Assembly (NCBI GenBank): GCA_041501225.1
Contig: JBGQNR010000092.1
Location: 1-22,132, forward strand
Source: JAFNAG01 sp041501225
GTDB taxonomy: Bacteria > Acidobacteriota > UBA6911
Length of the DNA stretch: 22,132 bases
Reading direction: 5' to 3'
The notes beneath the pieces are model-generated. The model saw only the letters and a list, made by a program, of their open reading frames with translations, did not search any database and was not told the origin of the DNA. Numbering within the stretch: the stretch's first letter is position 1; each line of letters starts with the position of its first letter. This document shows positions 15,090 to 22,132 of this stretch, one piece after another. Both the position numbers and the translations under genes were made by a program.

Positions 15090-18000
15090 GCCAGCAACTC
15101 CGAATCTTCTTCCGGCGGCTTCTGATGCACTCTCTCCCGCAGCAGTCTATAGGCCACGGGGACAAAAAACAGGGTGGCAAAAGTCGCCACCAGCAACCCT
15201 CCAATCACTGCCTTGCCGATGGGAGCATTCTGTTCTCCGCCTTCACCAAGCCCGATCGCCATGGGGAGCATGCCGAGAATCATGGCGCCCGCTGTCATCA
15301 ATACCGGCCTCAGCCGCGTCACCGCCGCCGAGAGCGCCGCCTCACGAACCTGGGCGCCCTCTGCCCGCCGCTGGTTGGCGAAGGTGACCAGCAGGATGCT
15401 GTTGGCGGTAGCCACGCCGATGCTCATGATCGCGCCCATCATTGAGGGAACATTTATGGTGGTTTGTGTGATGTAGAGCGACCAGACAATGCCCGAGAAC
15501 GCTCCCGGCAGAGCCGTGAGGATAATAAAGGGGTCAAGCCAGCTCTGGAAGTTGATCGCCATCACCAGGTAGACCAGTGCCACCGCGAGAATCAGGCCGC
15601 CTCCAAGTCCCAGGAAGGACTCTCGCATGGTCTGCACCTGGCCCCGGACCTGGATAGACGAGCCGCGGGGAAGTTGTGCGCCTGCCTCCTTGACGATCTT
15701 GTCAACCTCAGCGGCGACACCGCCGAGATCGCGATCCTGAACGCCTGCGTAAATATCCAACACCGGCTGCACGTTGTAATGGCTGGACGACATCTGAGTT
15801 GTGGCGCGCTCCACGGTGGCGAGGTTGCTCAGCAGTTGCGGCGCGTTGCCCCGCGCGGAAGCCAGTGGAGTGCTGCGCACGTCATCCACCGAGGCGACGC
15901 GATACTCCGGTGTCTGCACCGCGATCAGATAGCTCACGCCGCTGGCTGGGTCCAGCCAGTAGTTGGGCGCAAACTGGCCGCTGGAACTGAGCGAAACCAG
16001 CGCGCTGTTGCCCACATCTCTCTGCGTCAGGCCCATCTGGCCGGCGCGCGTGCGATCGACGTTGATGCGCAGCTCCGGCGCGTCCAACACCTGGTGCAAG
16101 CGCACATCCACGGCGCCCGGGACGCCGGCCAACCGGCGCTCGATATCTTTCGCGATCCGGTAGTTGGCTTGCTGGTTGCGGCCGATCACCTGGATGTTGA
16201 TCGGCGCCGGGATCCCAAAATTCAGGATTTGGCTCACCATATCCGCCGACCGAAAGAAAAAGGTCATTCCGGGAAAGGCCGCCGGCAACTCCTGCCGCAG
16301 CCGGCGGGCATACTCCCAGGTTTCCCCGCGCTTCCGGTCCTTCTTCAATGAAATCAGGATTTCACCATCGGCAGATCCAATGGTCGCCGAGTCGGTGTAT
16401 GCCATGTTGATGGGCAGCGTGGGCAGGCCGATGTTGTCGAGAATCGTGTCGAGTTTATCCTCGGGAATGATACCGCGGATACGCTCCTCGACTTTCGCAA
16501 AAAGTTCCTCGGTGGTCTCCAGACGCGAACCCACCGGGGCCCGCACATGCAGCCGCAACTGCCCCCCGTCCACCTGCGGGAAAAAGTCCGCGCCCAACTG
16601 CGTCGCCAAAAATCCCGATCCGGTGCAAAAGACGGCAAACAGCAGCACAACCGTCCAACGATGGTCCAAAGCCCATGACAATCCGTGACGATAGCCGGTG
16701 CGGAATCTTTCAAAGCCGCGGTTGAAGGCGCCATGAATGCGCCAGATCGGCCCTTTCCCGCCGGCCGCGTGGCCTTCACCGCCCCGGTACAGATGCAACT
16801 CCGGTTTGAGCAGGTATCGCACCATAGTGGGAATCAGGGTGCGCGAGAGTATGTAGGAAGCGAGCATCGCGAAGACCACCCCCATGGCGAGTGGCTGGAA
16901 AAGGTACTTCGCCGTGCCGCGCAATAAAACCACCGGGACGAAAACGATCGAGATAGAAAGGGCGGAAACAAAGGCCGGCACCGCGATCTCACGCGCGCCG
17001 TCCAGCACCGCCCGGATGATCGACTTGCCCATGGCCAGATTCCGGTGGATGTTCTCGATTTCCACCGTGGCCTCGTCGACGAGGATGCCGATGGCAAGCG
17101 CCAGGCCGCCCAGGGTCATTACGTTGATCGTCTGGCCAAGCAGGTAGAGCAGGATAAGCGAAGTCAGGATGGAAAGCGGGATCGAGGTGCAGACAATCAG
17201 GGTGCTGCGCCAGCTGCCGATGAACAGCAGGATCATGAGCGCTGTCAGCCCGGCGGCCAGCAGTCCCTCCCTGAGCACAGAATCAATGGAAGCGCGCACG
17301 AACAGTGATTGATCGAGCAGCAAGCGAACATCGAGCTCGGGAGGCAGGGTAGAGAGAATTCGGGGCAGCTCCTCTTTGACGCGAGCGACGATTTCGAGTG
17401 TCGAAGCCCGTCCCGTCTTGAGGATGGAGATCAGCGCGCCTCGGCGGCCGTCCTGGCGCACGACGTTGGTTTGCACCGCTCCGCCGTCGCGCACCTGAGC
17501 CACGTCGCGTATGTAAACCGTGGCGCCTCCCTGCTGGCGGATGGGCACGTCATTCAAGGTTTCGACAACATCCGGGCTGTTGTTCAGACGGACGTTGTAC
17601 TCGCGTTCGCCGATTTTCACTGTTCCCGCGGGAAGGATCGGGCTCTGCGCGTTGATGGCTGCCGACACGTCCGATGGCGCCAGCCCCTGCGCATAGAGAG
17701 CCCTGGGATCCAAATCCACCATGATCTGCCGCGCCTTGCCACCTGCCGGCTGCAGGACCGACGCGCCTTGCACCGTGGCCAGCTGGGTGCGCAGAAAGTT
17801 GGCGCCGATGTCGTAAAGGGCCTGCTCGGAAAGGCCGCGCCCGCCAAGCCCCAGTTGCAGAATTGGGACGCTCGACGCGTTGAAGCGGATGATCAGCGGC
17901 GGCGTGATTCCAGGCGGCATCTGCCGCGTCACGGTCTGCGAGATGGCGGTCATCTGGGCGACTGCCGCCTCCACCGGAGTGCCGGGGTGAAAGAAGACCT

Positions 18001-18277
18001 TGATGACCCCCAAACCCGTCAGCGACTGGGATTCGATATGCTCGATGTCATTGACGGTCGTCGTGAACGCGCGTTCGGAAGGCGTCGTGACCCGCTTCTC
18101 CATTTCGTCCGCTGAGAGGCCCTTGTATTGCCAGATGGCGCTTACGACCGGAATGTCGATATCCGGCAGGATGTCCACCGGCATCCGCGAGATGGCGATT
18201 CCTCCGAGAATCGCAATCAGAATCGCGGCCACCACGAAGGTGTACGGCCGCCTCAAGGCTAATTGGACAATCCACAC
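15086..18277 (-). CDS. RND efflux pump permease (AcrB/Cus-like)
   Basis: This complete 1,063-residue inner-membrane pump uses proton influx for efflux. It has TM1 with MPVDILPDIDIP immediately after it, a first porter domain, TM2-6, a second half starting near residue 550, and final helices with NVPSMMGAIMSIGVATANSI and RLRPVLMTAGAMILGMLPMA. The TM4 relay reads ILVDEATVEIEN, with D401, E402, E406 and E408 in this numbering, unlike the DD pair of drug pumps. I choose the GTG at 18277 because family members begin at WxVxLALRRPYTF and GAGGG lies 8 nt upstream. Another GTG at 18328 would add 17 basic residues. It heads the pump-adaptor-channel operon, about 290 bp after the sigma/anti-sigma/sensor cluster on the same strand. 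Export of a metal ion is suggested by context only. Confidence 0.95.
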   Translation of the reverse strand: MWIVQLALRRPYTFVVAAILIAILGGIAISRMPVDILPDIDIPVVSAIWQYKGLSADEMEKRVTTPSERAFTTTVNDIEHIESQSLTGLGVIKVFFHPGTPVEAAVAQMTAISQTVTRQMPPGITPPLIIRFNASSVPILQLGLGGRGLSEQALYDIGANFLRTQLATVQGASVLQPAGGKARQIMVDLDPRALYAQGLAPSDVSAAINAQSPILPAGTVKIGEREYNVRLNNSPDVVETLNDVPIRQQGGATVYIRDVAQVRDGGAVQTNVVRQDGRRGALISILKTGRASTLEIVARVKEELPRILSTLPPELDVRLLLDQSLFVRASIDSVLREGLLAAGLTALMILLFIGSWRSTLIVCTSIPLSILTSLILLYLLGQTINVMTLGGLALAIGILVDEATVEIENIHRNLAMGKSIIRAVLDGAREIAVPAFVSALSISIVFVPVVLLRGTAKYLFQPLAMGVVFAMLASYILSRTLIPTMVRYLLKPELHLYRGGEGHAAGGKGPIWRIHGAFNRGFERFRTGYRHGLSWALDHRWTVVLLFAVFCTGSGFLATQLGADFFPQVDGGQLRLHVRAPVGSRLETTEELFAKVEERIRGIIPEDKLDTILDNIGLPTLPINMAYTDSATIGSADGEILISLKKDRKRGETWEYARRLRQELPAAFPGMTFFFRSADMVSQILNFGIPAPINIQVIGRNQQANYRIAKDIERRLAGVPGAVDVRLHQVLDAPELRINVDRTRAGQMGLTQRDVGNSALVSLSSSGQFAPNYWLDPASGVSYLIAVQTPEYRVASVDDVRSTPLASARGNAPQLLSNLATVERATTQMSSSHYNVQPVLDIYAGVQDRDLGGVAAEVDKIVKEAGAQLPRGSSIQVRGQVQTMRESFLGLGGGLILAVALVYLVMAINFQSWLDPFIILTALPGAFSGIVWSLYITQTTINVPSMMGAIMSIGVATANSILLVTFANQRRAEGAQVREAALSAAVTRLRPVLMTAGAMILGMLPMAIGLGEGGEQNAPIGKAVIGGLLVATFATLFFVPVAYRLLRERVHQKPPEEDSELLA

Positions 18278-18565
18278 GGCTTGTGCCCTCAAAGTCAAGG
18301 TTTTCGTCCGGCGCGAGCATGATCGCACCTTGCAGAGAGAGTTATCGTTCCCCTCACTTGCAGCGATGCTGCCGGGGCGGAGTCATTAAACTCTCCGAGC
18401 GGCACATCATGAGAACGACATGGACCGGTGATGCTGCCGGAAGACCACGCATGGAGGGGCGCACAGTACCAGGAGCAACCATCTTTTCGCCGGGGGTGCC
18501 ATTGATCTGGCGAGCCTGAACTCTAGCATCCCCCCCACCTTTCCTGTCCGCCCTGTGCTGCCTTT
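18278..18565. other. Intergenic leader between sensor gene and RND operon
   Basis: No credible gene is seen in these 288 bp. A promoter for the RND operon is expected here. A GGGGAAC at 18346-18352 on the minus strand resembles an ECF-type -35 element, but no matching -10 at the right distance was found, so no promoter is called. Confidence 0.4.
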
Positions 18566-19030
18566 TCATTTCTTTCTCTCTCTTGCACCGGCGGGAAGCC
18601 ATGGTGGGCCCGGAGCCCCCAGCACCCGGATTCTGGATTTTAGTACCGCGAAGAATTTTGCCCGCTGCTCGGCATTCAGCATCTGCTTGTCTTCCAGAAG
18701 GTGCTCCATGACCAGGCGCTGCATCGAGAGTTGATCTGTAAGAATCTCCTGAAATTGTGCTTCAATGGCCTGCCGGTCTGTAGGATCTGCGGCTGTTAGG
18801 TCGATCAGTTCAAGGTGGGCAGCGATGATCCTGTCCCCAATCTCATTGAGAGCGCGGAGGAAGCGGTCGCGACCGGCCTCGATGCTGTCCCGCTGGTCTT
18901 TTGAGAGATCAAGTTCTTCGTAAGCAAACTTCTGGCGATCACTGAGTACGCGAACACCGTAGCCCACCAAAAAGGCAAGGTTTAAGGCCACGGAGAAGAT
19001 CACAGCCAGGGTCCTGATATATCGTCTCAT
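18566..19030 (-). CDS. Membrane-anchored periplasmic sensor-like protein (Spy/CpxP/heavy-metal-sensor type)
   Basis: This 154-residue protein has one N-terminal membrane helix (about 6-29) and a helical periplasmic domain. The helices LSKDQRDSIEAGRDRFLRAL and LNAEQRAKFFAVLKSRI carry the LxxxQR pattern of Spy/CpxP/ZraP and of CnrX-like metal sensors. No obvious metal-binding histidine cluster is visible, so metal sensing is not proven. The ATG at 19030 overlaps the anti-sigma stop (ATGA at 19027-19030) and has GGAG 7 nt upstream, so it is translationally coupled to the anti-sigma factor. A role in modulating that factor, as CnrX does with CnrY, is inferred. A chaperone-like envelope protein is the alternative. 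Confidence 0.72.
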   Translation of the reverse strand: MRRYIRTLAVIFSVALNLAFLVGYGVRVLSDRQKFAYEELDLSKDQRDSIEAGRDRFLRALNEIGDRIIAAHLELIDLTAADPTDRQAIEAQFQEILTDQLSMQRLVMEHLLEDKQMLNAEQRAKFFAVLKSRIRVLGAPGPPWLPAGARERKK

Positions 19031-19476
19031 CGATTGGCTCCCACGTAGGCTGTGACAATCGGCCCCCGGGAGGTCAGACCGATCCATTGCATCTCATCGC
19101 CTGCCGAGCGGGAGGATGGCAGCGAAGCGCTGCCGATTACGAGACCGATGTAGCAGGCTGCCGCCGAGACGGCCACAGCCGCGAACCGCATTGAAAACGA
19201 CCAAACCCTCCAGAACCGCAACAGGTCCCATGCCGAGAAAGTGGCTGCCGCCTGCGCGCGCGCCTGAGCCGAGATTCTGAGGGCCAGGGCCACCGGGACC
19301 GTAGGGGTCACAAGGGTCCGTTGGAAGGCACTGGAAACCTCTCGGATATCCTCTATTTCCTGGCTGCACAGGCGGCAGCCCCGGAGATGGCTCTCCACAA
19401 GAAGGCGCTCGGCAGGAGGCAGTTCTCCGTCATGGTAACGGCCAAGTCGACTTTTGATCTGCCTGCAATCGAACAC
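19027..19476 (-). CDS. Zinc-finger (ZAS) anti-sigma factor, membrane-spanning
   Basis: This 149-residue protein would hold the ECF sigma factor inactive at the membrane. Its cytoplasmic N-terminus carries the zinc-binding anti-sigma pattern C4-x25-H30-x3-C34-x2-C37 (HLRGCRLC). One membrane helix at about 98-117 leads to a short periplasmic tail of about 30 residues. The start is GTG at 19476, with GGAGG 9 nt upstream. It lies 131 bp after the sigma gene and overlaps the sensor-like gene. The short periplasmic tail leaves little room for direct sensing, consistent with delegation to the adjacent periplasmic protein. Release could involve regulated proteolysis, but no site can be identified. 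Confidence 0.87.
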   Translation of the reverse strand: MFDCRQIKSRLGRYHDGELPPAERLLVESHLRGCRLCSQEIEDIREVSSAFQRTLVTPTVPVALALRISAQARAQAAATFSAWDLLRFWRVWSFSMRFAAVAVSAAACYIGLVIGSASLPSSRSAGDEMQWIGLTSRGPIVTAYVGANR

Positions 19477-19607
19477 TTTTCGATTCCTCCATATTTTGAA
19501 ACACCCTTATAAACGGGCCAGAACGCAAAATCCCCCGCAGGCGTGCGAGAATTTTCGCGATTTCCCCTCCACAGAGGAAACCCAAGCTCACCTTTGATGC
19601 GGATTTG

Positions 19608-20195
19608 TTACGGCTGGAAATGATTCTTGATGAAGTCCAGGCGAACGCGAAGCGCATGTCGGGCTCTTTGTAACAAGGAGTCCACCGCTTTAGCAGATGA
19701 GCTCATTGCCTCGGCGATCTCCAAATAGGTGAAGCCCTCCAAGTGATGCAACAGCAGCGCCATGCGCTGTGCCGGGGGGAGAGCTTCGAGCGCCCGCCGG
19801 AGTTCTTCTGCGGTTTCTTTATTGCGGAGAACTGCCTCGGGATCCCTCGCGGTATCGGCGTTATCAGGCAGGGCTTCTCGGTAGGCCGGGCGTTTCTTCG
19901 CGCGGTAGTCCAGGCAAAGGCGGACGACAATTCGGCTGAAGTAGGTGCGAAACCTGGCGGTGGGCTGATAGCGCGGAGCGGCCCGAAAGAGTCTGAGAAA
20001 GGCCTCCTGAACAATATCCTCCGCTTCGGCGGCATTACCAAGATAGTGCACCGCCAATGCCCAGGCAGCGGACTGGTTCCGGATCACCAGTTCATCGAAG
20101 GCACTCGAGTCCCCATCCGCTGCCCGCACCATCAGCAGCGCGTCTCTATCTTCCCCAAGCGGCAGGCCCGTCGATTCTTGTGTGGCCTTGTCCAT
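19608..20195 (-). CDS. ECF-type RNA polymerase sigma factor (RpoE-like)
   Basis: This 195-residue group IV sigma factor has region 2 at about 25-100 (FDELVIRNQ, AEDIVQEAFLRLFRA, YFSRIVVRLCLDYRAKK) and region 4 at about 130-185. Region 4 contains ALPPAQRMALLLHHLEGFTYLEIAEAM, and its recognition helix ends in AVDSLLQRARHAL. There is no extra C-terminal domain. The ATG at 20195 has only a weak ribosome binding site. It is followed on the same strand by the anti-sigma factor and periplasmic sensor-like gene, then by the RND operon, which is the likely target by proximity. It is divergent from the methyltransferase gene. No clear autoregulatory ECF promoter was found upstream. Confidence 0.94.
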   Translation of the reverse strand: MDKATQESTGLPLGEDRDALLMVRAADGDSSAFDELVIRNQSAAWALAVHYLGNAAEAEDIVQEAFLRLFRAAPRYQPTARFRTYFSRIVVRLCLDYRAKKRPAYREALPDNADTARDPEAVLRNKETAEELRRALEALPPAQRMALLLHHLEGFTYLEIAEAMSSSAKAVDSLLQRARHALRVRLDFIKNHFQP

Positions 20196-20564
20196 ATGTG
20201 GCAGGAATCACCCATCAACGGGCAACGAACATGTGAAACCGATTTTCTCGGACTCCGGGCAGCTCTCGTTTGCCACCCAACAATCATCACTCATCACTGC
20301 AAAACAGTCAGTTCGCTGGGATTAATCGCGGCCTCGGACTCGGTTTGATAATGTACCACGATCTCCCCCAAAGCGCGGACTGCGGTTCCTTTCGTCAACG
20401 CAAAACGAAGCTGGGGGGTTTGGAAAACAAGCAGCCCTGTTGGCCCATCGACGAGAGGTAACGCAACATTGAACACTGAATTGATGCCATCAGCGTGATA
20501 CCATGAAGAATTAGTATTTGTCGTCCCTGTTGAAAAGAGATATCCAGACAGGAGAAGCAAACTT
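20196..20564. other. Divergent intergenic region between sigma factor and methyltransferase
   Basis: This 369-bp stretch must hold the promoters of both flanking genes. A weak plus-strand candidate, TTGATG at 20481-20486 with TGAAGA 17 nt later, was seen but is too poor to call. An 88-codon frame on the minus strand (20294-20560) starts only with TTG, lacks a ribosome binding site and has no recognisable motif. Confidence 0.4.
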
Positions 20565-21233
20565 ATGAGAAACCGGTTTGCCTTGATAGCCTTGATTCTT
20601 CTGCCGGCCTATCTCGCTGCTCAGATTCCAGGCAAGATGACTATGGAAGAGATGCATAAGCTGCACCAGGATCCGAAGGCCTATATTTCATTGCTGGAAG
20701 ACCCGCAGCGCGATGCCTACCAGAAGCCGCATGACGTTGTTATGGCCCTCGACTTAAAAGAAGGGGAAGTTGTGGCGGACATCGGCGCCGGGTCAGGATA
20801 CTTTGCATGGCGGTTTACGCACCATGTCGGCGACAAGGGGAAGGTTTACGCAGTCGACATCAACCCTGACATGATCGTATACATGAATCGCCGCTTCCGG
20901 GATATGCAACTCAAGAATATTGTGACCATTCTTGCCGCGGCTGATGACCCGTTGCTTATGGACGCTTCGATCGACCGGTTTTTTATCTGTGACACTTGGC
21001 ATCACATTGAAAACCAGAAACAGTACCTGGCCCTGATGAAGAAAATGCTCAAGCCCGGAGGCCAGGTCATTATGATCGAGTTCCACAAAAAGGAACTGCC
21101 CGTTGGCCCCCCGGTCGAAATGAAGATCGCCCGCGAAGATCTGGTGCGGCAGATGGAAACCAATGGATTCAAGCTGGCCAAAGAACATACCTTCTTGCCC
21201 TACCAGTATTTCCTCGTCTTCACGCTGAAATAG
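20565..21233 (+). CDS. Exported class I SAM-dependent methyltransferase
   Basis: This 222-residue protein has a clear Sec signal peptide (about 1-19, LLPAYLAA before Gln20) fused to a Rossmann methyltransferase domain. Motif I, DIGAGSGYF, is at 72-80; the acidic residue ending strand 2 is D98 (VYAVDIN); and MLKPGGQVIMIEFHKKE forms the post-motif III strand. AGGAGA lies 9 nt before the ATG. The methyl donor SAM is not normally available in the periplasm, so either the leader acts as a membrane anchor facing inward, or the protein binds another ligand. The acceptor is unknown; small-molecule UbiE- or ArsM-like activity is possible, but the multiple-cysteine signature of ArsM is absent. It is convergent with the CDF gene, the two coding ends overlapping by 14 bp. 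Confidence 0.85.
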   Translation: MRNRFALIALILLPAYLAAQIPGKMTMEEMHKLHQDPKAYISLLEDPQRDAYQKPHDVVMALDLKEGEVVADIGAGSGYFAWRFTHHVGDKGKVYAVDINPDMIVYMNRRFRDMQLKNIVTILAAADDPLLMDASIDRFFICDTWHHIENQKQYLALMKKMLKPGGQVIMIEFHKKELPVGPPVEMKIAREDLVRQMETNGFKLAKEHTFLPYQYFLVFTLK

Positions 21234-21873
21234 ATCTCGTTGGGTTCTGATCACAGGTGTGATTAAGCTTCAGCTCCGCATACGCCTCGCGGGCTACAAG
21301 AAACGCCGAATGAAGAAATACGGCGCAAATCAGCGCGCCCACTGCGATGTCGGGCCACGGCGACGCAGTCACCGATACGGCCCACGCCGCGAGCAATACC
21401 GAGACGTTGGCGGTCACGTCGTTTCGCGAACATAGCCAGACCGAGCGCATGTTGATGTCCTCGGCTCGGTGGCGCCATAGAAGGGCAAAACATAGCCCAT
21501 TCGCTGCCAGCGCCAGGCCACCGACCGCTCCCATCGCTTCGAACGCCGGAACCTTCGGATGGACGAGCTTAAACAAGAGTTGTCCGAACACCAGCATTCC
21601 GAAGAGGGCCATAACCGCCGCCTTGGCCGCCGCGGCCCGTGCTTTCCACAGCTTGCCTCGATCAACGACATAAAGACTGAAGCCGTATACCAGGGTGTCG
21701 CCCAGCATGTCCAGTGAGTCGGCAAGCAGCGCCACAGAACCAGCAAGCAGGCCCGTGATGAGCTCGACGACGAACATGGCAGCGTTCGCCGACAACACCA
21801 GTCGGAGCGTGCCCGTTTGACGCTCCCGGAGTTGTTCAAGCGCGCAGGATTTTTCAGTGCAGCAATCGTTCAT
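21220..21873 (-). CDS. Short cation diffusion facilitator (CDF) family transporter
   Basis: This 217-residue membrane protein has about six helices. TM1-TM2 carry ANAAMFVVELITGLLAGS and LLADSLDMLGD, with D55-x3-D59 at the metal site; a later helix has SRNDVTANVSVL in place of the usual H-x3-D. The N-terminus has a small cysteine cluster (C4, C5, C10) that could bind a metal. The cytoplasmic C-terminal domain of typical CDF exporters (about 300 residues in all) is missing. This looks like a natural short subfamily rather than damage, because the protein ends cleanly. It probably exports a divalent metal. The start ATG at 21873 has only an imperfect ribosome binding site. Its end overlaps the methyltransferase gene by 14 bp. 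Confidence 0.88.
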   Translation of the reverse strand: MNDCCTEKSCALEQLRERQTGTLRLVLSANAAMFVVELITGLLAGSVALLADSLDMLGDTLVYGFSLYVVDRGKLWKARAAAAKAAVMALFGMLVFGQLLFKLVHPKVPAFEAMGAVGGLALAANGLCFALLWRHRAEDINMRSVWLCSRNDVTANVSVLLAAWAVSVTASPWPDIAVGALICAVFLHSAFLVAREAYAELKLNHTCDQNPTRSISA

Positions 21874-21879
21874 GGTCCC

Positions 21880-22035
21880 TTAAACTCCCACCTTGAGACT
21901 CAGAAGTCTCAGATAAGCCTCCAAGGCTTCCGGACTTGGCGGCGCTTTTCCTGCCACTTCACGCCTCGGAACACCACCCCGATCTGTTTCAATATGGTAC
22001 CACGGCGGCTGCGACCGGCTATTGCTTGATGGCCC
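21880..22035 (-). other. Stop-bounded open frame with coding-like sequence, no start codon (uncertain)
   Basis: A 51-codon frame ending in TAA 6 nt before the CDF start reads plausibly as protein, with PWYHIETDRGG and PPSPEALEAYLRLL. It lacks ATG or TTG, and the first GTG comes late. It overlaps the end of the next frame by 17 bp, so it may be the continuation of that gene after a frameshift. No family is recognised. Confidence 0.3.
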
Positions 22036-22132
22036 TCACGGCAATGAACGCCGCTCCGTATGGACCCAGATGGGCAAAGGATCCCTCGATGCAACCCATC
22101 AGCCTGGATAGAATCTCGGACGGCGGATAATA
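22019..22132 (-). CDS. C-terminal end of an unidentified protein (partial, runs off the window)
   Basis: The frame is open from the window edge to a TAG at 22019-22021 and gives 37 residues, including LMGCIEGSFAHLGPYGAA and ending FIAVRAIKQ. The composition looks like genuine coding sequence with a hydrophobic, Gly/Ala-rich end, but I cannot assign a family. It lies upstream of the CDF gene on the same strand and could be co-transcribed with it. The rest of the gene is outside the window. Confidence 0.45.
   Translation of the reverse strand, partial: YYPPSEILSRLMGCIEGSFAHLGPYGAAFIAVRAIKQ

Noticed and set aside
15464..18115. Long plus-strand frames (295 and 268 codons) antisense to the RND pump
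   Set aside because: They lie inside an intact pump gene, show no family motif and have antisense-type composition.
20294..20560. 88-codon minus-strand frame between sigma factor and methyltransferase
   Set aside because: TTG start, no ribosome binding site, no motif, and third-position base use less biased than in neighbouring genes.
21894..21929. Two adjacent perfect inverted repeats (7-bp and 6-bp arms) upstream of the CDF gene as a metal-regulator operator
   Set aside because: They fall inside a coding-like open frame and do not match a MerR, ArsR or other operator that I know. They could still be regulatory.
1..22132. tRNA, rRNA, CRISPR arrays, insertion sequences or phage genes
   Set aside because: None seen: no repeated spacer pattern, transposase-like frame, terminal inverted repeats or tRNA-like arm pattern was noticed by eye.

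Overview
The window looks like the chromosome of a Gram-negative, moderately GC-rich bacterium. It carries two RND efflux sets with periplasmic adaptors and TolC-type outer-membrane factors, a lipoprotein, and several Sec signal peptides ending in Ala-Gln. Together with the variant CcmH and the secreted methyltransferase, these recall Acidobacteriota. That assignment is inferred from protein style only; no phylogenetic marker is decisive. Most genes lie on the minus strand; only the peptide deformylase and methyltransferase genes run on the plus strand.

Layout, in window coordinates. 26-1543: secreted 5'-nucleotidase. 1794-6092: an RND adaptor-pump pair in decay (pump frameshifted, outer-membrane factor reduced to a stub at 6128-6376). 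6389-9071: an overlapping operon of a cation/proton antiporter, a double-domain DUF190 protein, a single-domain DUF190 protein and a universal stress protein. 9159-9203: a sequence that folds as a fluoride riboswitch, directly downstream of a sigma70-like promoter that drives this operon. 9326-9835: peptide deformylase, divergent from the antiporter operon. 9975-12012: ChrA, an orphan CcmH-like protein and a MacB permease remnant. 12013-18277: an intact RND pump-adaptor-outer-membrane-factor operon with ATGA overlaps. 18566-20195: ECF sigma factor, zinc-finger anti-sigma factor and a membrane-anchored periplasmic sensor-like protein, placed upstream of the RND operon. 20565-21233: exported SAM-methyltransferase. 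21220-21873: short CDF-type cation exporter. 21880-22132: ends of unidentified reading frames.

The most interesting system is the fluoride-riboswitch-controlled antiporter/DUF190/USP operon. It has no CrcB (Fluc) or CLC-F gene in the window, and its three PII-like DUF190 domains are split 2+1, which would give exactly one trimer. It may be a fluoride-responsive antiporter gated by a PII-like sensor. The second theme is metal or envelope stress: sigma, anti-sigma and periplasmic sensor genes precede an RND efflux operon, in an arrangement comparable to the cnr nickel/cobalt system, with ChrA and a CDF exporter nearby. The first RND set shows ongoing gene loss.
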